Source: Phycisphaerae bacterium
GTDB lineage: Bacteria > Planctomycetota > Phycisphaerae > UBA1845 > PWPN01
Length of the DNA stretch: 64,000 nt
Direction of reading: 5' to 3'
NCBI GenBank assembly: GCA_030372985.1
Contig: JAUCQB010000201.1
Coordinates: 24,001-88,000, forward strand
The notes under the pieces are model-generated. The model ran no database searches. It was not told the DNA's origin and worked only from the letters and a program-made list of their open reading frames with translations. The position numbers were made by a program, and so were the translations under genes. Shown here in pieces: positions 9,100-16,701 of this stretch. Positions within the stretch are counted from its first letter, which is position 1. The number at the start of each line of letters is the position of its first letter.

Positions 9100-9377
9100 T
9101 GAACATCACCCCGCGTCTCCCCCTGCCTGCACCCGCACCTGTTCAGGAGATCTATCGGAAAGGACGGGGCCGGGCTTCATTCGGGGCCGCCGGCAGGGTC
9201 TCTTTTCCCGCACAGGGCCCTGGTTGGCGATGGCGGGCTCCCCTCCGGAATCCGGCCGGCCGCCGAGCCCAAATCCTTGGTGCGGGGCCGGATGCCGCCG
9301 AGCCCGGTTTGATGAGCTGGGGACCTGATCGGCCGGAAGGCCATCAGGGCACATCTGACCCCGGTCTGAATATTGAT
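9100..9377. other. Intergenic leader region before infA
   Basis: About 280 GC-rich bases without a supportable gene. Short overlapping ORFs on both strands have no protein-like composition. A CTGACCCC near 9353 resembles the core of the REP-like ends near 11731, but the match is too short to call. Confidence 0.5.
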
Positions 9378-9405
9378 TTGCGTATTCCTCGGAGTTGCTG
9401 ATAAT
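9378..9405 (+). promoter_or_regulatory. Sigma-70-type promoter for infA
   Basis: TTGCGT at 9378-9383 and GATAAT at 9400-9405 are separated by 16 bases in a locally AT-rich patch, about 54 bases before the infA ATG. The -10 box matches the consensus at five of six positions. Confidence 0.55.
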
Positions 9406-9458
9406 ATGACTCCCCCATGGGTCTGTGGTTTTGCTGTAAATGACAGGCAAGGGAGTTT

Positions 9459-9686
9459 ATGGCGCAGTCTGACAAGATCCAGGTCGAAGCCAAAGTCATC
9501 AAGGCGCTGCCGAACGCCCAGTTTCTGGTTGAGGCGGAAACGGGCAACGCCAAACACGAGGTGCTGGCCCATATTGCCGGGAAGATGCGGAAACACTTCA
9601 TCAGGATCGTACCGGGCGACATCGTGACGGTCGAGTTGTCCCCCTATGACCTGACTCGCGGACGCATCATCTATCGCCAGCGTTAG
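9459..9686 (+). CDS. infA: Translation initiation factor IF-1
   Basis: 75-residue S1/OB-fold protein that binds the ribosomal A site with IF-2 and IF-3. Typical elements are visible: [51 protein letters not shown] and the terminal IIYRQR. An AAGGGAG ribosome site is 4 bases from the ATG. The gene stands alone, with its own predicted promoter. Confidence 0.96.
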   Translation: MAQSDKIQVEAKVIKALPNAQFLVEAETGNAKHEVLAHIAGKMRKHFIRIVPGDIVTVELSPYDLTRGRIIYRQR

Positions 9687-9851
9687 CTTCCCTCAGTCTC
9701 ACCCCCCTACTTCGATCGACAACCATCTCTGGCCCGCCGGACCCGTCAGAGAAGATGCTGCGCCGCTTGTTCGGCTGTCCGTCCGACTCGTCGAACACTA
9801 GAATGCCTCGTATCCGCGGCCTGACGGCCGATGCCAATGTGAGAATCGCCC

Positions 9852-11678
9852 ATGGTCCTTCGGGAGCTGATCAGCAAGGAACTCCTGCCGCGCGTCCGGC
9901 AACCCGGTCAGTACATCGGCGGCGAGTGGAACCAGCTTGTCCGGCCCGGCGACTGGGAACAGGCTGAGTTGCGTGTCGCTCTGGCGTTTCCGGACACCTA
10001 TGCCGTCGGAATGAGCCACCTCGGCTGTCAGATCCTCTACTGGCTCTGCAATCACACGCCCAGGGTGTGTGCCGAACGGGTGTATTGCCCCTGGACGGAC
10101 GCCGAGCAGGTGATGCGCCGGCAGGGCATCCCCCTGTTCACCTGGGACACCCGCCAGCCTGTCGCTTCCGCCGATATCCTGGCCGTGTCCATCCAATACG
10201 AGATGTCGTTTACCAACCTGCTCATGCTTCTCGACTTGGCGGACATACCCCTGAGCGCAAGTGACCGTGAGGATCATCACCCGTTGGTCATCGTCGGCGG
10301 ACCTCAGATCGACAACCCTGAGCCCATCGCCGAGTTCGTCGATGCAGTGGTGATCGGCGACGGCGAGGCCAGCATGGCCGCCATTCTCGACGCCTCGCTT
10401 GAACTCAAGCGGGCCGGCACGTCGCGTTTCGAACGGCTCGTCGAGTTGGCCCGCCGCTTCGAGTGGCTCTATGTCCCCTCGCTGTACGAGATCCAATACC
10501 AGCCCGACGGCACGATTGCCGGAATGACTGCCGGAAGCAGTTGTCCAGCGGGCTTTGCACCCCGGCGGACCATCGTTCGCTGCTCCACCAAGGATTTCGA
10601 CAACGCCCCCCTGCCGCTCCGCCCGATTGTCCCATTTACGGAAGTCGTTCACGACCGGATCAGTATCGAGATCATGCGCGGCTGTCCCAAAAGGTGCCGA
10701 TTCTGCCATGCCAGTTACACCAAGCGACCGATGCGCATCCGGTCAGTCGACCGTATTGTGGAGATTGCCGAGGCGGCCTGGCGGGCCACCGGCCATGACG
10801 AAATCGGCCTGCTGAGCCTGTCCAGTGCGGACTATCCGCGGCTTCGTGAACTGGCGGAACGGATGAACGAGCGGTTCGCCCCCCGCCACGTCAACCTGTC
10901 GCTCCCGTCGCTCCGCGTGGACAAGATGCTTTCGGACATTCCCTGGCTGGTCAGCAGCGTCCGCAAGGGTGGCCTGACCATCGCCGTGGAGGCGGCCTCG
11001 CAGGAGATGCGCGAAGCCATCCGCAAGGAGGTCCTCGAAGGCGACCTGATTGAGGGAATTCGCCAGGCCTACAAGGCCGGCTGGAACTCGGTCAAGCTCT
11101 ACTTCATGTGCGGCTTCCCGGGCGAGACCGAGTCGGACATCCGCGGGATTTTCGATCTGGCGCTTCAGGTGAGCCACGCCAAGCGGGCGGTCCGTGGTGG
11201 GCCGGCCTCCGTCAATGCCAGCGTCAGTTGGCTGGTGCCCAAACCGCATACGCCGCTGCAGTGGGCCTCCATGCAGACGGCCGAGTACTTCCAGGAGGCC
11301 CGCCACATTTTGCTGGACGCCTCGCGACAACGCCGCTCGGCCGTTCACATCAAAACCCACCGCGTGGACCGCTCGATCCTCGAAGGCGTTTTCGCCCGCG
11401 GCGACCGGCGCTTGGCCCGCGTCGTCGAAACCGCCTACCACCTCGGCGCCCGCATGGACGGCTGGGACGAACTCTTCGACAACAACCTCTGGCTCAAGGC
11501 CTTCGAAACCACCAGCATCGACCCGGCCTTCTATGCCCACCGGCCGCGCAGTCCGTCTGAGACCCTCCCCTGGGACCACATCCAGTGCGGACCGCCGCGA
11601 GCCAGCCTCCGAGCTCAGTATGAGGATCTGCTGGCAGGATGTGCGGCTCGCCCCAATCACCCGTACCTCGGGATCTGA
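9852..11678 (+). CDS. B12-binding-type radical SAM protein (TIGR03960-like)
   Basis: 608 residues. The N-terminal part (about 1-200) has the cobalamin-domain-like fold with GMSHLGCQILYWL and VIGDGEASM. The radical SAM core follows, with the cluster motif CPKRCRFC at residues 278-285 (CxxxCxxC), and SLPSLRVDKM and VEAASQEMREAIRKEV downstream. This matches the TIGR03960 family, often found beside a DUF2344 partner and RNase G in other bacteria. Neither partner is present here. The reaction is unknown. Confidence 0.88.
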   Translation: MVLRELISKELLPRVRQPGQYIGGEWNQLVRPGDWEQAELRVALAFPDTYAVGMSHLGCQILYWLCNHTPRVCAERVYCPWTDAEQVMRRQGIPLFTWDTRQPVASADILAVSIQYEMSFTNLLMLLDLADIPLSASDREDHHPLVIVGGPQIDNPEPIAEFVDAVVIGDGEASMAAILDASLELKRAGTSRFERLVELARRFEWLYVPSLYEIQYQPDGTIAGMTAGSSCPAGFAPRRTIVRCSTKDFDNAPLPLRPIVPFTEVVHDRISIEIMRGCPKRCRFCHASYTKRPMRIRSVDRIVEIAEAAWRATGHDEIGLLSLSSADYPRLRELAERMNERFAPRHVNLSLPSLRVDKMLSDIPWLVSSVRKGGLTIAVEAASQEMREAIRKEVLEGDLIEGIRQAYKAGWNSVKLYFMCGFPGETESDIRGIFDLALQVSHAKRAVRGGPASVNASVSWLVPKPHTPLQWASMQTAEYFQEARHILLDASRQRRSAVHIKTHRVDRSILEGVFARGDRRLARVVETAYHLGARMDGWDELFDNNLWLKAFETTSIDPAFYAHRPRSPSETLPWDHIQCGPPRASLRAQYEDLLAGCAARPNHPYLGI

Positions 11679-11730
11679 GCGTCCACATGGCTGTCGGGCG
11701 GGACGGTAACGCACCAGACGGGCAGGCCGA

Positions 11731-11766
11731 GGAACACCGCTGGGGTCAGGAACACCGCTGGGGTCA
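11731..11766 (+). repeat. Left REP-like short direct repeats
   Basis: Two head-to-tail copies of GGAACACCGCTGGGGTCA (11731-11748 and 11749-11766). The second runs on into GAGCGCATTTAGCT. The core GCTGGGGTCAGAGCGCA is the exact reverse complement of the core on the other side of the transposase gene. Confidence 0.8.
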
Positions 11767-11908
11767 GAGCGCATTTAGCTATTAGCGAGCGCGGTTTCCA
11801 CTTTTTTCAGGCGCGACTGAAGGCGGGCGAACACCGTTGGGGTCAGAGCGCATTTAGCTACTAGCGAGCACGGTTTCTGCTTTTTTCAGGCGCGACTGAA
11901 GGCGGGCG
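11750..11908 (+). repeat. 79-bp tandem duplication at the transposase 3' end
   Basis: Two adjacent copies, 11750-11828 and 11829-11907, differ at about five positions. The right copy contains the last 18 or so codons and stop of the transposase. The left copy holds a diverged duplicate of those codons in the same orientation (reading ARLQSRLKKVETALANS then stop). Each copy begins with the GAACACCG-TGGGGTCAGAGCGCA end sequence, so an end plus gene tail has been duplicated as a unit. Confidence 0.85.
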
Positions 11909-12816
11909 TTGGCCTGTTCGATTCGACGGACAGCGGCCAGCACTCCGCCGTGAGAGGTGTAGCCTAGGACCTTGGCCACTTCGCTCGCGCGGTACCCGTA
12001 TCGGCGCCGAGCCAGGTACGCGGCCGCCGCCCGAGAGCCGTCGTCGATACGACACCCCTGTGCCCAGTCGCGAGGATCTGCCCCGAACACCTCGGCCACC
12101 ACCGCCACGATCCGCGCGAGCGCCGGACGCGGGCGAAGCCGCCTCAGGGTCGGCAGAGAAGGGTCCGCCACCCGGCCGGACAGCAGCCGGCGAATCCGGT
12201 CCACGAACGCCTCGCCACCGACGATCACGCCGTGCACCGCGTCCTCCCACGGCCGGATGAGTCTCGCTCTCATTCCCTCCACCACAAATCGCCGATAGGC
12301 TCGGCGGGCCGGCTCGGCTTGACGACCGAATTCCCGCAGCACTCGCTCGTACGTCACCCACGCCAGCGCCCGCGAAGAGCGATGATAGCCCGGATAGCTG
12401 CTCCACGCCCATTCCTCCGGCCGTAGGGCCAGCCCCGCCCGCACGGGGTTCAGGTGGATGTACCGGCTGATCTCCCAGTAATAGCCTTCGTTGTCGATGA
12501 TCTGAGACTTGAACCGCCCTTGAAACAGATGCCCCACCCGCCGGTGTCGCCGGTTGTAGTAGCTCGTGTAGCTGCCGTTCAGGTGTTGCATCCCGGCCGA
12601 GAGATTGGGCTCCGGCGTCTCCACGAACAGATGCTCGTGGTTGTCCATCAACGCGAACGCGTGAAGCCGCCAGCCGTAGGTCTCCACCGTCCGGGCCAGC
12701 CACGCCAGCCGCCGGTTCCGATCGGCGTCATCCCGAACGATCGCCCGCCGGTCATTGCCCCGCGACATCACATGATACAGGGCTCCCGAAAACTCGATTC
12801 GCAAAGGCCGGGCCAT
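11854..12816 (-). CDS. REP-associated Y1 (HUH) transposase with DnaA-like C-terminus
   Basis: 320 residues. It opens MARPLRIEFSGALYHVMSRGN, the start typical of Y1_Tnp/RayT proteins. The metal-binding HUH motif is HEH at residues 60-62 (MDNHEHLFVE) and the nucleophilic tyrosine is Y112 or Y113 before SRYIHLNPVRAGL. Residues about 230-310 (YGYRASEVAKVLGYTSHGG and an R-R-I-E helix) resemble the DnaA C-terminal helix-turn-helix, an arrangement seen in some members. The family processes single-stranded REP hairpins. Both flanks carry inverted GGGGTCAGAGCGCA repeats. The frame is intact, so it may be active. Confidence 0.92.
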   Translation of the reverse strand: MARPLRIEFSGALYHVMSRGNDRRAIVRDDADRNRRLAWLARTVETYGWRLHAFALMDNHEHLFVETPEPNLSAGMQHLNGSYTSYYNRRHRRVGHLFQGRFKSQIIDNEGYYWEISRYIHLNPVRAGLALRPEEWAWSSYPGYHRSSRALAWVTYERVLREFGRQAEPARRAYRRFVVEGMRARLIRPWEDAVHGVIVGGEAFVDRIRRLLSGRVADPSLPTLRRLRPRPALARIVAVVAEVFGADPRDWAQGCRIDDGSRAAAAYLARRRYGYRASEVAKVLGYTSHGGVLAAVRRIEQANARLQSRLKKAETVLASS

Positions 12817-12865
12817 GACCGAAGGTTACACCACCTGCACGCCATCGTCAACACTAATGTCTAAC

Positions 12866-12928
12866 TGCGCTCTGACCCCAGCTGCCCCCTGACCCCAGCT
12901 GCCCCCTGCGCTCTGACCCCAGCTGCCC
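12866..12928 (-). repeat. Right REP-like repeats of the Y1 element
   Basis: Three head-to-tail units of CTGACCCCAGCTGCCCC. The first (12866-12889) and third (12907-12928) begin with TGCGCT; the middle one (12889-12906) lacks it. TGCGCTCTGACCCCAGC is the reverse complement of the left-flank core, giving a 17-base perfect inverted repeat about 1.1 kb apart around the transposase gene. Confidence 0.85.
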
Positions 12929-13429
12929 TACGTCAGCGAAGGTTGGGGAATACGATGATCGAGTCAACCCAAACGCCCCATTGACCACCGAAGCCAGTTC
13001 GCTGCCAGACGATTCTTCCCCAGTCCGTCACCGAGAACCCACCCATCCGCCCTTCGGTTGGATGGATGGGTCACCCTGCCCACTTGGCCGCATGCATGCC
13101 CCGCCTGTCAGACCCCCGCATACCAAGCACCTGCTCTTGGGACAACGTGAGGTACCCTCTCAGCCGTCCTGACGGCCACAGGCGGTGCCGGAGGGCCCGC
13201 GGCTCTGGAGTGGTCTGCGGGGGTGTGAGGGTGGGCGGAGTGGTTTTCCCGAGGGGTGAGCCGGTTCCGCAGGTTCTCGGACGGCGGACTCTCGGTTTTC
13301 GCACCCCCGAGCCGATTCATATCGTATAAATAAGTAATTGGCCGCGCGAGCGTAGTACCTGCGGGCACAGGGGCTTGTCGCCTGGAAAACAGGCTGACTG
13401 CAAGGTACCATCCTTGCCGGGGGTCGAGG
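12929..13429. other. Intergenic region right of the Y1 element
   Basis: About 500 bases with no convincing gene. It holds one hairpin, ACCCATCC (13041-13048) against GGATGGGT (13064-13071). An AT-rich patch near 13317-13345 (CGTATAAATAAGTAATT) could provide a promoter for the next gene, although no -35 box is evident. Confidence 0.5.
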
Positions 13430-14170
13430 TTGCGATATCTCCAGTGGACATTCGGGCTGGCCGTCTTCGGCGCGGCCATTGCGGGGACACTCTGGATGCT
13501 GTCACCGGGTGAAACCGCGCGCCTTCGCCGCGAGAATGAAGAACTGGAGAAGCGGCGCGTGGCCCTCGAGCAGGCCGTCAGCCGGCTCACCGCTGAAGAC
13601 CGCGCGGCGGAAGTGTATGTTGTCGACCAGGTCAAGGAGGGCGAGGTCTTTAACGGCCAGCCTTCCGCCACCGACGTGACCATCATCGAATTCGTGGAGA
13701 TCGACCGCGACGGACACGCTCTGCCCTCTCGACGTTTCATGATCAACGACGACGTCATCTTCTTCGATGCCCTGGTGCTGAAATTCAACTCGGAGCATGT
13801 CGCCCTTGGTGACGCCCTTCGCGGCAAAAGCCTGTCGTTGTTCCGCCGAATCTACGGCGAGCATCAGAATCCGATTGACGGATTTCCTGTCGACCCCAGC
13901 GGGGACGTGCCCAATATCTTTCGTGTGAATCCCTCGCCAACGCCCTTTGAGCAGGAGCTGTGGCGTCAGTTCTGGGACCTGGCGTCGAATCCCGATCTGG
14001 CGGCCCAGAACGGGGTCACCGTCGCCCAAGGGGAAGCCGTCTATGTGCCAGTCGAGCGAGGGCAGGTCTGGAGCCTGACCCTCCAGAACAATGGCGGATT
14101 GAGTATCAAGCTTCGCCGTTCGAACGCCGACCAAACCAGCAGACCCAGTCTCTCGCCATCCGTCCGATAA
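13430..14170 (+). CDS. Membrane-anchored coiled-coil protein, unknown
   Basis: 246 residues from a TTG start. One membrane helix (about 4-23) is followed by a coiled coil (ETARLRRENEELEKRRVALEQAVSRL, about 27-55) and then a beta-rich domain of about 180 residues, including TDVTIIEFVEIDRDG, MINDDVIFFDALVLKF and EAVYVPVERGQVWSL. The TTG keeps the membrane helix; the next ATG (13497) would lose it. No family recognised. Downstream PilZ genes are on the same strand but 67 bases away. Confidence 0.72.
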   Translation: MRYLQWTFGLAVFGAAIAGTLWMLSPGETARLRRENEELEKRRVALEQAVSRLTAEDRAAEVYVVDQVKEGEVFNGQPSATDVTIIEFVEIDRDGHALPSRRFMINDDVIFFDALVLKFNSEHVALGDALRGKSLSLFRRIYGEHQNPIDGFPVDPSGDVPNIFRVNPSPTPFEQELWRQFWDLASNPDLAAQNGVTVAQGEAVYVPVERGQVWSLTLQNNGGLSIKLRRSNADQTSRPSLSPSVR

Positions 14171-14237
14171 GGGACAGCAACGGCGGGCGTGCTCCATCAG
14201 GCCGTCCGCATCCGAGTTATGATCAGGGGGTAGTGTC

Positions 14238-14612
14238 ATGCCGACGGAAGAAATCGTCAAACTGACGCGCAAGCAGATGGCCCGCCTCATCCGTATGCGG
14301 ACGGAGGCCGCGGGGCAGGAATACGACGGCACGGAGCAGCGGCGCGCGAAGCGCTGGCCGTTCCCAGGTACGGTCGAGCTGCGCTATTCGACGGGCGACG
14401 ATCCGAACCAGTGGTTTGCCACCTGTCGTGATATCAGCGAGGGAGGTATGGGCATGAAGACGGACACTTACTTCGCGCCCCAGACGCTTCTGGATATCTC
14501 CGTGCACCTGCCCGAGCAAACGTTCTACGGCCAGGCGACGGTTTGCCACTGCAAGCAGGTCGAAGGCGAATCAGAGTACCTGTTGGGCGTGCAATTCATC
14601 TTCGATGATTGA
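14238..14612 (+). CDS. PilZ domain protein, first of a tandem pair
   Basis: 124 residues. The c-di-GMP-binding signatures are R35-R36-x-x-R39 (RRAKRWPF) and D65-I-S-E-G-G (DISEGGMG), so ligand binding is expected. Single-domain PilZ proteins act as c-di-GMP effectors on motility, pili or exopolysaccharide machinery. A GGGGG site lies before the ATG. The short N-terminal segment includes KLTR at 8-11, which is shared with the next gene. Confidence 0.88.
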   Translation: MPTEEIVKLTRKQMARLIRMRTEAAGQEYDGTEQRRAKRWPFPGTVELRYSTGDDPNQWFATCRDISEGGMGMKTDTYFAPQTLLDISVHLPEQTFYGQATVCHCKQVEGESEYLLGVQFIFDD

Positions 14613-14700
14613 TGCCCCGGACTGGAAGGTAGATCAGGTCCTGAACCCCAGGCCTGACAGGGGTGGCATTCAGGGTGGATGACCCTGCGAGGAAACGAAC

Positions 14701-15069
14701 ATGACGATCGGAGAGGTACCGAAGCTCACCCGAGGCGCGATCAGCGAAATTGTCCAGCAGATCCCGCATGACTCCCCTGCGCACGCAGGCCCGGACGACC
14801 AGAGGCGGCACTCGCGGTTGTCTTTTCACGGCACCGTCGAGGTGCGGCCGATGTTCAGCAGGCAGACCGAAGGCGTGACCGGCGATGTCAGGAACATCTC
14901 CGAGGGGGGGCTGGGCATGAGCTCCGCGCACTACTTTGAGCCTGATTCCGTGGTCGAGATCATCGTACAACTGCCTCACGCGTCATTTTCAACGAAGGCG
15001 TGTGTCCGCTACTGCAAGAAGGTCCGCGGCGAGTACATGACCGGTCTGGCCTTCATCTTCGGAAGTTGA
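14701..15069 (+). CDS. PilZ domain protein, second of a tandem pair
   Basis: 122 residues, aligned without gaps to its neighbour at the key sites: KLTR at 8-11, R35-x-x-x-R39 (RRHSRLSF) and N65-I-S-E-G-G (NISEGGLG). The matching positions show a local duplication. The asparagine form of the second motif is a normal PilZ variant. It begins 88 bases after the first gene and probably shares its transcript. Confidence 0.88.
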   Translation: MTIGEVPKLTRGAISEIVQQIPHDSPAHAGPDDQRRHSRLSFHGTVEVRPMFSRQTEGVTGDVRNISEGGLGMSSAHYFEPDSVVEIIVQLPHASFSTKACVRYCKKVRGEYMTGLAFIFGS

Positions 15070-15097
15070 GACTGCTTCGGCCGCGGCCGCTTCAGGA

Positions 15098-15799
15098 TCA
15101 CTCGTCCCGATGGCCGCCCAGCAGGCCGGCCCGCATCAGGTAGTACAACAGCGTCAGGACGGCCGTCAGAGTGGCGGCGACATAGGTCATGGCCGCGGCC
15201 CGAAGGACCCGGCCCACTTCCTTGTCTTCAACCTCAGTCACCAGACCGTTGGCCAGAAGCGCCTGCCGAGCCCGGGTGCTGGCGTTGAACTCCACGGGCA
15301 GGTTGATGACCTGGAAAAGCACGACCATCGTGAACAGGGCACAACCAACGATCATCAGCGATTGCAGCATCATCCCCAGCCCGACCATGATCAGGATGAG
15401 GCTCAGGTTCGAGCCGATGCTGGCCAGCGGAACAATGCTGTTTCGCAATGACAGCGCCGCGTAGCCCTGGGCGTGCTGAATGGCATGGCCGACCTCGTGA
15501 GCCGCCACGCCCGCCGCGGCGATGGATCGCCCGTTATACACATCCGGGCTCAAGCGCAACACCCGTTCTCGCGGGTCGTAATGGTCGCCGAGGTAACTGT
15601 TAATGGGTTCGATGGTCACATCGTGAATGCCTTCGCTGTCCAGAATGGCCTGGGCGATGTCCCGACCGGTCCAGCCCCGGCGCGTAGTCATTTCCCTGGC
15701 TCTGGCGAAGGTCGACTTCACTTTGAAGCTGGCATAGAGAGCCAGCAGAATAGCCGGGCCAACGAACACGAAGTACACGGGGTCCCACCAACCGAGCAT
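15098..15799 (-). CDS. YugP-type zinc metallopeptidase
   Basis: 233 residues. The zinc motif HEVGH is at 101-105, preceded by the conserved VLRLSPDVYNGRSIAAAGVAA. There is an N-terminal membrane helix (8-24) and further hydrophobic segments at about 120-160 and 205-225. This is the architecture of the YugP/peptidase_Mpr membrane metallopeptidase family. ATG at 15799 with AGGAGG just upstream was chosen over an in-frame extension to 15976, whose added residues look non-protein-like. Substrate unknown. Confidence 0.88.
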   Translation of the reverse strand: MLGWWDPVYFVFVGPAILLALYASFKVKSTFARAREMTTRRGWTGRDIAQAILDSEGIHDVTIEPINSYLGDHYDPRERVLRLSPDVYNGRSIAAAGVAAHEVGHAIQHAQGYAALSLRNSIVPLASIGSNLSLILIMVGLGMMLQSLMIVGCALFTMVVLFQVINLPVEFNASTRARQALLANGLVTEVEDKEVGRVLRAAAMTYVAATLTAVLTLLYYLMRAGLLGGHRDE

Positions 15800-15984
15800 A
15801 TCAGCCTCCTTCATGTGGCTCCGGCGGCATCCACTCGCCGCCCGGCAGTACCGACACGTTGTACGAGGTCCTGCATGTCCGAGATCGCTGCAATCGCAGT
15901 GCCACCGCACTGATTTTCCGTAAGGAACTGTGGGACAATGGCTTAACAACTTCCGGCCGGCAAGCGATCCGGTCAATTTGGCAG

Positions 15985-16464
15985 CTACGTCTCTTCCTTC
16001 AAGTCCGACTCGTCGAGGACCTCGAACTGGTTTTCACGTAGCGTATCGATCGCTAAATCGATGTTGTCGACGTGGATCACAATTGCGGAACCCTTCGGGG
16101 GAGCCAGCAAGGGGTACGCGTAGGAAATACTGACTTCTGCCTTGAGCAGGGCGGACCAGATGGTCAGAAGGCCCCGCTTGCCCTTTGGCAGCCGAACCAC
16201 CACAACCTCTGCCACGGTCACGTTGAGGCCTGCGTCCCGAAGGATGCGAATCGCCTCATCAGCCGAGTCAAAAACCAACCGCAGAATCGCGCAGTCGACC
16301 AGGTCGACAATCGAGAGCGACAACACCCTAATGTCTTTTCTTTCAAAGAGTTGCGTGATACGGTGAAGTTGACCAAGCCGGTTTTCAATAAAGACGGAAA
16401 TCTGCCTGACCGCTGTTGCCCCGTGACCCTCTATCGTTTCGTAAGGCTTGTGGACCAAAGACAT
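15985..16464 (-). CDS. Tandem ACT-domain protein
   Basis: 159 residues. The first ACT domain (about 20-90, VRQISVFIENRLGQLHRITQLF) and a second half-similar domain (about 95-150, AIVIHVDNIDLAIDTLREN) make an ACT repeat with no catalytic domain. Such proteins usually bind amino acids and regulate metabolism. The start at 16464 (MSLVHKP) was chosen over 16554, whose extension lacks a ribosome site. It is divergent from dnaK with 237 bases between. Confidence 0.85.
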   Translation of the reverse strand: MSLVHKPYETIEGHGATAVRQISVFIENRLGQLHRITQLFERKDIRVLSLSIVDLVDCAILRLVFDSADEAIRILRDAGLNVTVAEVVVVRLPKGKRGLLTIWSALLKAEVSISYAYPLLAPPKGSAIVIHVDNIDLAIDTLRENQFEVLDESDLKEET

Positions 16465-16620
16465 GTCTCTATTGTAGCTCCTGAGAAGTCGCTGGTGCCA
16501 ACAGCGAATGGGAAGCGCCTGCCACTCTGGCAGTCGTGTTCTAGACGCCTTCATATGGGATCTGACGTGTAAATATTTGTAAAGAAAGAGGTTAAGATAC
16601 GCAGGACAAAAGCAGTCGGG

Positions 16621-16638
16621 TTGGCATCTTTCTTGCAG
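16621..16638 (+). promoter_or_regulatory. Sigma-54-type -24/-12 element upstream of dnaK
   Basis: TTGGCATCTTTCTTGCAG matches TGGCAC-G-N4-TTGCA at the invariant GG (16623-16624) and GC (16635-16636) with the exact 10-base gap; only the C of GCAC and the following G differ. A start near 16648 would give a leader of about 54 bases. No CIRCE (TTAGCACTC-N9-GAGTGCTAA) element is visible in this intergenic region. Whether an activator site exists upstream is not clear. Confidence 0.5.
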
Positions 16639-16701
16639 TCAGGAGAATGAAACATTGCGTTTGCGCAGTGTGATCGCTGTGCGCCTAGGGAGACCGGAAG
16701 C

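Noticed and set aside
9343-9360. A further REP-like end near infA
   Set aside because: Only CTGACCCC and a few neighbours match, which is too short for this base composition.
12981-13329. Short ORFs right of the Y1 element
   Set aside because: Proline- and serine-rich, overlapping in several frames, no ribosome sites.
16560-16700. CIRCE heat-shock operator before dnaK
   Set aside because: No TTAGCACTC/GAGTGCTAA inverted repeat is present.
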